Positions 18,519 to 25,823 of a stretch of 64,000 nt of DNA are shown piece after piece. The first letter of the stretch is position 1, and each line of letters opens with the position of its first letter. The notes under the pieces are model-generated. The model saw only the letters and a list, made by a program, of their open reading frames with translations, did not search any database and was not told the origin of the DNA. The DNA is from Streptomyces sp. ISL-87. Lineage in GTDB: Bacteria > Actinomycetota > Actinomycetes > Streptomycetales > Streptomycetaceae. The stretch covers positions 1-64,000 of the forward strand of contig NZ_JAGGOY010000017.1 in assembly GCF_018614095.1 (NCBI RefSeq), given 5' to 3'. Both the position numbers and the translations under genes were made by a program.

Positions 18519-19808
18519 TCAGCGGGCCTCGACCGGGACGAAGTCGCGCAGGACCTCGCCGGTGTAGATCTGGCGCGGGCGGCCGATGCGGGAACCCGGC
18601 TCCTTGATCATCTCGTGCCACTGCGCGATCCAGCCGGGAAGGCGGCCGAGCGCGAAGAGCACGGTGAACATCTCGGTCGGGAAGCCCATGGCCCGGTAGA
18701 TCAGACCGGTGTAGAAGTCCACGTTCGGGTAGAGGTTGCGCTCGACGAAGTACTCGTCGGCAAGCGCGTGCTCTTCCAGCTTGAGCGCGATGTCGAGCAG
18801 CTCGTCGCTCTTGCCGAGCGCCGAGAGGACATCGTGCGCCGCAGCCTTGATGATCTTCGCCCGGGGGTCGAAGCTCTTGTAGACGCGGTGCCCGAAGCCC
18901 ATCAGGCGGACGCCGTCTTCCTTGTTCTTCACCTTGCGGATGAAGGCGTCGACGTCGCCGCCGTCGGCCTTGATGCCTTCCAGCATCTCCAGCACCGACT
19001 GGTTGGCGCCACCGTGCAGGGGGCCCCACAGGGCCGAGATGCCGGCGGAGATCGAGGCGAACATGTTCGCCTGCGAGGAGCCGACCAGGCGCACGGTGGA
19101 GGTCGAGCAGTTCTGCTCGTGGTCCGCGTGCAGGATCAGCAGCTTGTCGAGCGCCGAGACCACGACCGGGTCCAGGTCGTACTCCTGGGCCGGCACGGAG
19201 AACGTCATGCGCAGGAAGTTCTCGACGTAGCCGAGGTCGTTGCGCGGGTAGACGACCGGGTGGCCGACAGACTTCTTGTACGCGTAGGCCGCGATCGTCG
19301 GAAGCTTGGCCAGCAGCCGGATCGTCGAGAGGTTGCGCTGCGTCTCGTCGAACGGGTTGTGGCTGTCCTGGTAGAACGTCGACAGCGCGCTGACCACGGA
19401 GGACAGCATCGCCATCGGGTGCGCGTCACGCGGGAAGCCGTCGTAGAAGCGCTTCACGTCCTCGTGCAGCAGCGTGTGCTGGGTGATCTCGTTGCGGAAC
19501 GACGCGAGCTGGTCGACGGTCGGCAGCTCACCGTTGATCAGCAGGTACGCGACCTCGATGAAGGTCGAACGCTCGGCCAGCTGCTCGATCGGGTAACCGC
19601 GGTAGCGCAGGATGCCCTGTTCTCCGTCGAGGTAGGTAATCGCGGACTTGTACGCCGCGGTGTTGCCGTAGCCGCTGTCCAAGGTGACGAGCCCGGTCTG
19701 GGCCCGCAGCTTCGAGATGTCGAAGCCCTGGTCACCGACGGTGCTCTCGACCACCGGGTAGGTGTATTCACCGTCCGCGTACCGGAGTACTACAGAGTTG
19801 TCGCTCAC
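18519..19808 (-). CDS. gltA: Citrate synthase
   Basis: Condenses acetyl-CoA and oxaloacetate to citrate, the entry to the TCA cycle (citA in S. coelicolor usage). The 429-residue hexameric type II enzyme has catalytic residues in SSQANMFASISAGISALWGPLHGGANQ (His in PLHGGANQ), in MGFGHRVYKSFDPRA (His/Arg), and Asp in NVDFYTGLIY. The start is GTG 19808 (VSDNSVVLRY), preceded by GAGGGATGAC; a longer in-frame reading continues upstream but has no citrate-synthase homology. The 182-bp leader holds palindromes GAGTGCACTC (19884-19893) and GGCACTGAGTGCC (19919-19931), which share GCACT and are possible operators. Confidence 0.97.
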   Translation of the reverse strand: MSDNSVVLRYADGEYTYPVVESTVGDQGFDISKLRAQTGLVTLDSGYGNTAAYKSAITYLDGEQGILRYRGYPIEQLAERSTFIEVAYLLINGELPTVDQLASFRNEITQHTLLHEDVKRFYDGFPRDAHPMAMLSSVVSALSTFYQDSHNPFDETQRNLSTIRLLAKLPTIAAYAYKKSVGHPVVYPRNDLGYVENFLRMTFSVPAQEYDLDPVVVSALDKLLILHADHEQNCSTSTVRLVGSSQANMFASISAGISALWGPLHGGANQSVLEMLEGIKADGGDVDAFIRKVKNKEDGVRLMGFGHRVYKSFDPRAKIIKAAAHDVLSALGKSDELLDIALKLEEHALADEYFVERNLYPNVDFYTGLIYRAMGFPTEMFTVLFALGRLPGWIAQWHEMIKEPGSRIGRPRQIYTGEVLRDFVPVEAR

Positions 19809-19883
19809 GTCATCCCTCACCGACGTAGTGCCTCTTCTTCGAGGTGCCCTGACTGCCTCTACCTTCCCCCATTTGGCACAGGA

Positions 19884-19931
19884 GAGTGCACTCGGGGTCG
19901 GCCTTTGGTTCTTTTGACGGCACTGAGTGCC
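19884..19931. promoter_or_regulatory. Two related palindromes in the citrate synthase leader
   Basis: GAGTGCACTC (19884-19893) and GGCACTGAGTGCC (19919-19931) share GCACT half-sites with centres about 36 bp apart, 75-125 bp before the gltA start. This may be an operator for a regulator of central metabolism. No binding protein is suggested by the sequence. Confidence 0.4.
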
Positions 19932-19990
19932 TTCAACCTGCTCATCCTGCCCCCTCCGCACGGTGGCGAGAACCCCAAATGATCGATCAT

Positions 19991-22234
19991 CTAGGTGATG
20001 TTTCCCACCGGTATGCGGCCGGACAGCCTGGGCGCGACCGCCGTGTACCTCCTGCCTGCGGAAACGGTACGCACCGCCTGGCCGAGGGCTTTGCGGGACC
20101 CGACCAGCACGACCAATTTCTTCGCCCTGGTCACCGCCGTGTAGAGCAAATTTCGCTGGAGCATCATCCAAGCCCCGGTGGTGACCGGGATCACCACCGC
20201 GGGATATTCACTCCCCTGCGAGCGGTGGATGGTGATGGCGTACGCGTGGGCCAGTTCGTCCAGCTCCGAGAACTCGTACGCGACCTCCTCGTCCTCCTCC
20301 GTCCGCACGGTCAGCCGCTGTTCGTCCAGGTCGAGGCCGGTGACCACGCCGACGGTGCCGTTGAAGACACCGTTGGCCCCCTTCTCGTAGTTGTTCCGGA
20401 TCTGGGTCACCTTGTCGCCCACCCGGAAGAGCCGGCCGCCGAAGCGCTTCTCGGCCAGGTCCGGCCGGGCCGGGGTGATGGCCTGCTGGAGCAGGCCGTT
20501 GAGGTTTCCGGCGCCGGCCGGGCCCCGGTGCATGGGCGCGAGCACCTGGATGTCCCGGCGCGGGTCGAGCCCGAATCTGGCCGGAATCCTGCGCGCGGCC
20601 ACATCCACCGTGAGCCGGCCGGCCTCCTCGGTGTCCTCCTCGGGGAAGAGGAAGAAGTCCGGCATCCCGTGGGTGATGGGCGGCAGGCCGGTGTTGATCC
20701 GGTGGGCGTTGGTCACCACGCCCGACTGCTGGGCCTGCCGGAAGATCGTGGTGAGCCGGACCGCGGGCACCGGGCCGCCCTCGGCCAGCAGGTCGCGCAG
20801 CACCTCGCCGGCGCCGACCGAGGGAAGTTGGTCCACATCCCCGACCAGCAGCAGGTGCGCCCCCGGGGCCACGGCTTTGACCAGCTTGTTCGCCAGCAGG
20901 AGGTCCAGCATCGAGGCCTCGTCCACGACGACCAGGTCCGCGTCGAGCGGCCGCTCCCGGTCGTACGCCGCGTCCCCGCCCGGCTTGAGCTCCAGCAGGC
21001 GGTGCACGGTGGAGGCATCGGCGCCGGTGAGCTCCGAGAGGCGCTTCGCGGCCCGGCCGGTGGGGGCGGCGAGCACGACCTTGGCCTTCTTGGCCCGGGC
21101 CAGCTCCACGATCGAGCGCACGGTGAAGGACTTGCCGCAGCCCGGCCCGCCGGTGAGGACCGCGACCCGGCGGGTGAGGGCGAGCTTCACGGCGTCCCGC
21201 TGCTCGGGCGCCAGCGTGGCCCCGGTCCGCCCCGCGAGCCAGCCGAGGGCCTTGTCCCAGTCCACGTCCTGGAAGGCCGGCATCCGGTCGTCCTCGGCGT
21301 GCAGGAGCCTGCGTACCTGCCCCACCAGCGACAGCTCGGCGCGGTGGAAGGGCACCAGGTACACGGCGGTGAGGTCCGGGCCGCCCTGCGGGTCCGGCAC
21401 GGATTCCCGTACGACACCCTCCGGGTCGGCGGCCAGCTCGGCCAGGCAATCGATGACCAGCCCCGTGTCCACCTGGAGCAGCTTGACCCCGTCGGCGATG
21501 AGCCGGTCCTCGGGCAGGAAGCAGTGGCCCTGGTCGGTGGACTGGGACAGGGCGTACTGGAGTCCGGCCTTGACCCGCTCCGGGCTGTCGTGCGGGATGC
21601 CGACGGCCTGGGCGATCCGGTCCGCGGTGAGGAAGCCGATGCCCCAGACGTCGGCGGCGAGCCGGTAGGGCTGGTTCTTCACCACCGAGATGGAGGCGTC
21701 TGCGTACTTCTTGTAGATGCGGACCGCGATGGAGGTGGAGACGCCGACGCCCTGGAGGAAGACCATGACCTCCTTGATGGCCTTCTGCTCCTCCCAGGCG
21801 GCGCCGATCAGCTTGGTCCGCTTGGGCCCCAGCCCGGGCACCTCGATCAGCCGCTTCGGCTCTTCCTCGATGACGTCCAGGGTGTCGGTGCCGAAGTGCT
21901 CCACGATCCGGTCGGCGATCTTCGGGCCGATGCCCTTGATCAGGCCGGAGCCGAGGTAGCGGCGGATGCCCTGGATGGTGGCGGGGAGGACGGTCCGGTA
22001 GTTCTCCACCGTGAACTGTCTGCCGTACTGCGGGTGGGAGCCCCAGCGGCCCTCCATGCGCAGCGATTCGCCGGGCTGCGCCCCGAGGAGGGCGCCGACG
22101 ACCGTGAGGAGGTCACCGGAGCCGCGGCCGGTGTCGACCCGGGCGACCGTGTACCCGCTCTCCTCGTTGGCGTAGGTGATGCGCTCCAGCACCCCCTCGA
22201 CCACCGCCTGTTGCACCACCCCGTTGGTTGTCAT
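19991..22234 (-). CDS. recD2: RecD2-type SF1B DNA helicase
   Basis: A 747-residue 5'-to-3' DNA helicase of the RecD2 family, which works outside RecBCD in genome stability. The N-terminal OB-like and helix-hairpin-helix region (about 90-150, GIGPKIADRI and VPGLGPKRT) marks RecD2 rather than RecD. Walker A GGPGCGKS is at 362-369, motif Ia follows at LAAPTGRAAKRLSEL, Walker B is Asp438-Glu439 in VVVDEAS, and C-terminal motif VI includes TIHRSQGSEYPAVV. The ATG lies 6 bases after TAGCTT, a -10-like box, which suggests a leaderless message. Just upstream is a triple DnaA-box array. A perfect 12-bp palindrome ATGATCGATCAT (19979-19990) touches the stop codon. Confidence 0.93.
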   Translation of the reverse strand: MTTNGVVQQAVVEGVLERITYANEESGYTVARVDTGRGSGDLLTVVGALLGAQPGESLRMEGRWGSHPQYGRQFTVENYRTVLPATIQGIRRYLGSGLIKGIGPKIADRIVEHFGTDTLDVIEEEPKRLIEVPGLGPKRTKLIGAAWEEQKAIKEVMVFLQGVGVSTSIAVRIYKKYADASISVVKNQPYRLAADVWGIGFLTADRIAQAVGIPHDSPERVKAGLQYALSQSTDQGHCFLPEDRLIADGVKLLQVDTGLVIDCLAELAADPEGVVRESVPDPQGGPDLTAVYLVPFHRAELSLVGQVRRLLHAEDDRMPAFQDVDWDKALGWLAGRTGATLAPEQRDAVKLALTRRVAVLTGGPGCGKSFTVRSIVELARAKKAKVVLAAPTGRAAKRLSELTGADASTVHRLLELKPGGDAAYDRERPLDADLVVVDEASMLDLLLANKLVKAVAPGAHLLLVGDVDQLPSVGAGEVLRDLLAEGGPVPAVRLTTIFRQAQQSGVVTNAHRINTGLPPITHGMPDFFLFPEEDTEEAGRLTVDVAARRIPARFGLDPRRDIQVLAPMHRGPAGAGNLNGLLQQAITPARPDLAEKRFGGRLFRVGDKVTQIRNNYEKGANGVFNGTVGVVTGLDLDEQRLTVRTEEDEEVAYEFSELDELAHAYAITIHRSQGSEYPAVVIPVTTGAWMMLQRNLLYTAVTRAKKLVVLVGSRKALGQAVRTVSAGRRYTAVAPRLSGRIPVGNIT

Positions 22235-22240
22235 GGCACG

Positions 22241-22246
22241 AAGCTA
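22241..22246 (-). promoter_or_regulatory. -10 box of a probable leaderless recD2 transcript
   Basis: TAGCTT on the minus strand ends 6 bases before the recD2 ATG and no Shine-Dalgarno is present. This spacing is the known signature of leaderless mRNAs in actinobacteria. No -35 box is recognisable. Confidence 0.5.
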
Positions 22247-22272
22247 CCGGCAGCCGCCGACAGCGCGCGGAA

Positions 22273-22317
22273 GCTGTGGACAACTTCGCTGTGGACAACT
22301 TCGCTGTGGACAACTTC
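22273..22317 (-). repeat. Three tandem 15-bp repeats, each a perfect DnaA box
   Basis: GCTGTGGACAACTTC is repeated three times without a mismatch (22273-22287, 22288-22302, 22303-22317); a fourth, diverged copy follows at 22318-22332. Each unit holds TGTGGACAA, the complement of TTGTCCACA, the preferred DnaA box of Streptomyces (22275-22283, 22290-22298, 22305-22313). All point the same way with a 15-bp period. The array lies in the 312-bp gap between recD2 and the DUF937 gene. Confidence 0.85.
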
Positions 22318-22345
22318 GCCGTGGCCGACCTCGGAGAACCGAGAA

Positions 22346-22373
22346 GGGGGTCCGGCCTCTCGGCCGGACCCCC
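22346..22373. terminator. Perfect 12-bp hairpin in a divergent intergenic region
   Basis: GGGGGTCCGGCC (22346-22357) and GGCCGGACCCCC (22362-22373) pair around TCTC. A terminator-like hairpin between two divergent genes has no obvious transcript to end. The rest of the 22235-22546 gap holds the DnaA boxes to its left and an A/T tract (TTTTATTTTTTCTTT, 22487-22501) to its right. Confidence 0.6.
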
Positions 22374-22546
22374 TCACGGTTACCCCTCCCTCGTCGGACT
22401 TCCCGATCCCCCCAGATCCCCTCCCGGAAGTGCCGACGCAACATACGACCCGCGATCCACGCAGACGGTTGCACGCCGAGGGGCAGTTTTATTTTTTCTT
22501 TGACTCAAGGTGCCGCCAAAACAGCACAGACGTAGTGTTTCGGGGC

Positions 22547-23140
22547 ATGAGCGATCCCTCTTTCCAGGACGACGTGCTCAACGAACTCGGCGACGACAAG
22601 CTGACCGAGATCGCCGGCCTGCTCGGCACCGATGCCGACGGTGCGCGCGACACGGTCGCGGCCACCGTCGGGGCGATGACCGGAGACCTCCACCACAGGG
22701 CCGCCGCCGATGACGACGAAGGCCACGAGGTCCGCCAGGCCTTCGCGGAGGTGGCCGAGCCCCCGCTGCAAGGCGCGACGACCCTCGGCGGCGGGCCGGG
22801 CAGTGGCGGGCTGATGGCCGGAGTGCTCTCCAAGGCGAGCAAGCCCGTGGCCGAAGCCGTCTCGAAGAGGACCGGCATCCCCGCGCCGACCGTCACCCGG
22901 GTCATCGAGGTGCTGATCCCGGCGGTCCTGGCGGTCTTCGCCAAGCGCGCGGCCGCCGGCCGGGGCGCCGGAGCCGAAGCCGGAGCGGGCGCCGGAGCCG
23001 AAGCCGGAGCCGCCCCCGGCGCGGGCGCCGCCCCGGGCGCGGCCACCGCGGAAGGCGCTGTGCCGGCCGGCGCCGCCCCGGCCGAACGCGGCATCCTCGG
23101 CGAACTGATGGGCCGGCTCCTCGGCCGCCGCAAGAAGTAA
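22547..23140 (+). CDS. DUF937 domain protein
   Basis: A 197-residue protein of unknown function. The first half (residues about 1-135) matches the DUF937/YidB-like pattern: DDVLNELGDDKLTEIAGLLGTDADGARDTVAATVGAMTGDL, a Gly-rich turn, and KRTGIPAPTVTRVIEVLIPAVLAVFAKR. The second half is a low-complexity Gly/Ala/Glu linker (about 145-180) and a basic C-terminal helix GELMGRLLGRRKK. There is no signal peptide. TAGTGT 8 bases before ATG 22547 may be a -10 box of a leaderless message; there is no Shine-Dalgarno. It shares its upstream gap with recD2 and the DnaA-box array. The amphipathic basic tail could touch membranes or nucleic acid, but that is a guess. Confidence 0.85.
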   Translation: MSDPSFQDDVLNELGDDKLTEIAGLLGTDADGARDTVAATVGAMTGDLHHRAAADDDEGHEVRQAFAEVAEPPLQGATTLGGGPGSGGLMAGVLSKASKPVAEAVSKRTGIPAPTVTRVIEVLIPAVLAVFAKRAAAGRGAGAEAGAGAGAEAGAAPGAGAAPGAATAEGAVPAGAAPAERGILGELMGRLLGRRKK

Positions 23141-23202
23141 CGGTACCCCCTACCCCCCTACCCCGGAGCCAGACGGGTCCCTCCGCGCTATCCTCGGGCG
23201 CC

Positions 23203-23733
23203 ATGGAGCCCCCTGGTGACACCTCTGCCGGACAGGTACGGCTGCGGGATCCCGAGCCCGGCGACCTGGGCTGGATCGTGCAGCGGCACGGCGCGCTCTA
23301 CGCCGCCGAGTACGGCTGGAACCAGGACTTCGAGGGCCTGGTGGCCCGGATCGTCGCGGATTTCGCCGAGGACCACGACCCGTACCTGGAGCGCGTCTGG
23401 ATCGCCGAGCTGGACGGCCGCCCGGTCGGCTCGGTGATGTGCGTACGGGAGGACGGTGCGCCCGGCACCGCGCGGCTGCGGCTGCTCCTCGTGGAGCCGG
23501 CCGGTCGCGGCCACGACATCGGCGCCCTGCTGGTCGGCACCGTCGTCGCCTTCGCCCGATCGGTCGGCTACCGCGAGCTGGTGCTGTGGACCAACGACGT
23601 GCTGACCTCGGCCCGTTCCCTCTACGAGCGCGCCGGGTTCACCCTCGTCGCCGAGCGCCCGCATCGCTCGTACGGCGTCACTCTCACGGGGCAGGACTGG
23701 CGGCTGCCGCTACAGGAGGACTCCCCGCACTGA
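23203..23733 (+). CDS. GNAT family N-acetyltransferase
   Basis: A 176-residue single-domain acetyl-CoA-dependent acetyltransferase. The GNAT core runs from VRLRDPEPGDLGWIVQRHG through the acetyl-CoA P-loop (VEPAGRGHDIGALLVGTVVAFARSVG, about 107-132) to the C-terminal strand with SARSLYERAGFTLVAERPH. The whole protein resembles the GNAT half of MarR-GNAT fusion proteins, but the MarR part is absent. TATCCT at 23189-23194 ends 8 bases before the ATG and there is no ribosome site, so the message is probably leaderless. Its last 50 bases overlap the convergent EamA gene. The substrate is unknown. Confidence 0.88.
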   Translation: MEPPGDTSAGQVRLRDPEPGDLGWIVQRHGALYAAEYGWNQDFEGLVARIVADFAEDHDPYLERVWIAELDGRPVGSVMCVREDGAPGTARLRLLLVEPAGRGHDIGALLVGTVVAFARSVGYRELVLWTNDVLTSARSLYERAGFTLVAERPHRSYGVTLTGQDWRLPLQEDSPH

Positions 23734-24610
23734 CGGATCCGGTACGCGCCGCACCGCGCGCGGGGGCCAGCGAGGTGACCGCCACCCCGCCGACCAGCAG
23801 CACCGCCGCGGCCCAGCGCAGCCCCGAGATCCCCTCGCCCAGGACCAGCGCGGCCGAGGACATCCCGAACACCGGCACCAGCAGTGAGAACGGCGCGACC
23901 GAGGAGGCCGGGTAGCGGCGCATCAGGTAGCTCCAGGCGCCGAAGCCGAACACGGTCGACACCCAGGCCACGTACCCGATGACGGCCGCCCCCGACCAGT
24001 CCAGGGCGCGCAGTGCCGCCAGGTCCCGCTCGGGCCCCTCCAACAGCAGCGAGAGCCCGAACAGCGGCAGCACCGGGACCGTGCACACCCACACCATGAA
24101 GTTCATCGCGTCGGGCGGGGACGCCTTGCGGGTCAGCACGTTGGACACGCCCCAGCAGGCGGCGGCCGCCACGACCAGCGCGAAGCCCAGCACCGGCCCG
24201 GAGGTGCCCCCGTCCACGGCGGCGACGGCGATCCCGGCCAGTGCGACGGCCATGCCGAGCATCCGGACCCGGCCGGGGCGCTCCTTGAGTACGACGGCGG
24301 CGAGGACGGCGGTGAAGACGGCCTGGATCTGGAGCACGAGCGAGGACAGCCCGGCCGGCATTCCGGCGGCCATGCCGGTGAAGAGCAGGCCGAACTTGGC
24401 GATGCCGAGGGCCACTCCGACCCCGAGGATCCACTTCCAGGCGACCTTCGGCCGCCCGACGAAGAACACGGCGGGCAGCGCGGCGACGAGGAAGCGCAGG
24501 GCGGACAGGAGCAGCGGCGGGAAGTGGCCGAGCCCGATCTCGATGACGACGAAGTTGAACCCCCAGACGGCGGCGACGAGTACGGCGAGTGCGGTGTGTA
24601 CGGGACGCAT
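23684..24610 (-). CDS. EamA/DMT family membrane exporter
   Basis: A 308-residue drug/metabolite transporter with two EamA repeats of five helices each. The first starts TALAVLVAAVWGFNFVVIEIGLG, the second LGFALVVAAAACWGVSNVLTRKA. Conserved Trp-Gly and Asn in the first helix and GAWSYLMRRYPASSVAPFSLLVPVFG in the second half are typical. The start is the ATG at 24610 (MRPVHTAL); further upstream reading runs into the LysR promoter region. The gene is divergent from the LysR regulator and is probably its target. The 3' end overlaps the convergent GNAT gene by 50 bp. The substrate (amino acid or other metabolite) is unknown. Confidence 0.9.
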   Translation of the reverse strand: MRPVHTALAVLVAAVWGFNFVVIEIGLGHFPPLLLSALRFLVAALPAVFFVGRPKVAWKWILGVGVALGIAKFGLLFTGMAAGMPAGLSSLVLQIQAVFTAVLAAVVLKERPGRVRMLGMAVALAGIAVAAVDGGTSGPVLGFALVVAAAACWGVSNVLTRKASPPDAMNFMVWVCTVPVLPLFGLSLLLEGPERDLAALRALDWSGAAVIGYVAWVSTVFGFGAWSYLMRRYPASSVAPFSLLVPVFGMSSAALVLGEGISGLRWAAAVLLVGGVAVTSLAPARGAARTGSVSAGSPPVAAAASPAP

Positions 24611-24670
24611 GCTCCGAGCATCGACGCCCGAACCATGTAGCACCAGCGCGGATCTCTTCCGTAATGGATG

Positions 24671-24681
24671 AAGCAATGCTT
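24671..24681. promoter_or_regulatory. Possible LysR operator
   Basis: AAGCAATGCTT is an 11-bp palindrome with a central A. It sits in the 111-bp gap between divergent EamA and LysR genes, 40 bp before the LysR start, a typical place for an autoregulatory LysR site. Confidence 0.35.
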
Positions 24682-24721
24682 ATGGGTGACCGGGGCGCCG
24701 GAGCTGCCTACGATGGACCGC

Positions 24722-25813
24722 ATGCTCGATCTGTCCCGGCTGCGCGCCCTGCATGCCGTCTCCGTCCACGGCTCGGTCGCCGGCGCCGCGGCCGCCCTCG
24801 GCTACACCCCTTCCGCCGTCTCCCAGCAGATCGCCAAGCTGGAGCGGGAGACCCGCACGACGCTGCTGGAGCGGCGCGGGCGCGGGGTCGCGCTCACCGA
24901 GGAGGCGCGGCATCTGGCCGACACGGCCCAGGAGTTGCTGGCGATCGTGGAGCGCGCCGAGACCACCCTGGAGGAGCGGCGCGGGCAGCCGGGCGGGCTG
25001 CTGACGGTGGCCGCCTTCGCCTCGGCCGCGCGCGGGCTGCTGCCGGGGGTGCTGGCCGACCTGGCCCGCCGCCATCCGGCGCTGGACGTCCGCCTCACGG
25101 AGGTGGACCCCCATCTGTCGGTGGACCTGGTGGCCCGGGGTGTCACCGATCTGGCGGTGGCCCACGACTGGGACATCGCCCCGCTGCCGTCCCCCGAGGG
25201 CATCGAGCAGGCGGTGATCGGGGACGACCGCTGCGACCTCGTCGTACCTGAGAGCCACCCGTTCACCCGGCGCCGGATCATCCGGCGGGCGGACCTCGGC
25301 GGCCAGCGCTGGGTGTGCCAGCCGCCCGGCCGGGTCTGCCACGACTGGCTGATGCGGACCTTGCGGACGGCCGGGTTCGAGCCCGACATCGCGCATGTCG
25401 CCGAGGAGAACCACACCATCGTCGCCCTCGTCGCGGCCGGGCTCGGGGTGGCGGTCGTGCCGCGCCTGGGCACCGGCGCGCTGCCGCCCGGGGCGGTGGC
25501 GGTACCGCTGGAGCCGGGACCCGTACGCAGGCTGTACGCCCTGTGGCGGACCGGTGCGGCCCGCCGGCCCGCGATCACGGAGGCGACCCGGACCCTCCAG
25601 GAGCACTGGGCCCGTGCTGCCGCCGGTACGGCTACCGGTACGGCCGCCGATGCCGCCGCCGGTGCCGCCGCCGGTGCCCGTGCTGCCGCCGATGCCGCCG
25701 CCGGTTCTGCCGCCGGTACCGCCACCGGTACGGCCGCCGGTACCGCCACCGGAGCCCACCTTCCGGGGGACCCGGCGAGTGTCCGTGGCTCCGCGGGCGT
25801 AGCCCCGCAGTAG
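24722..25813 (+). CDS. LysR family transcriptional regulator with low-complexity tail
   Basis: A 363-residue LysR-type regulator. The N-terminal winged helix-turn-helix spans LSRLRALHAVSVHGSVAGAAAALGYTPSAVSQQIAKLE. A linker helix and a periplasmic-binding-like effector domain (about 90-295) follow. The last 70 residues are an Ala/Gly/Thr repeat coded by a GCCGCCGGTACC-type minisatellite (about 25614-25770) and are probably disordered. TACGAT (24709-24714) ends 7 bases before ATG 24722 and no Shine-Dalgarno is present, which points to a leaderless message; ATG 24713 is the alternative. It is divergent from the EamA exporter, its likely target. The tail length is likely to vary between strains. 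Confidence 0.9.
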   Translation: MLDLSRLRALHAVSVHGSVAGAAAALGYTPSAVSQQIAKLERETRTTLLERRGRGVALTEEARHLADTAQELLAIVERAETTLEERRGQPGGLLTVAAFASAARGLLPGVLADLARRHPALDVRLTEVDPHLSVDLVARGVTDLAVAHDWDIAPLPSPEGIEQAVIGDDRCDLVVPESHPFTRRRIIRRADLGGQRWVCQPPGRVCHDWLMRTLRTAGFEPDIAHVAEENHTIVALVAAGLGVAVVPRLGTGALPPGAVAVPLEPGPVRRLYALWRTGAARRPAITEATRTLQEHWARAAAGTATGTAADAAAGAAAGARAAADAAAGSAAGTATGTAAGTATGAHLPGDPASVRGSAGVAPQ

Positions 25814-25823
25814 GGTCCGGCGC

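Noticed and set aside
22273..22317. Tandem repeats as a CRISPR-like array
   Set aside because: The 15-bp units abut each other without spacers and no cas gene is near; DnaA boxes explain them.
19886..23140. A 1084-codon plus-strand frame that includes the DUF937 protein at its end
   Set aside because: Most of it is antisense to recD2. Only the last 197 codons from ATG 22547 make a plausible protein.
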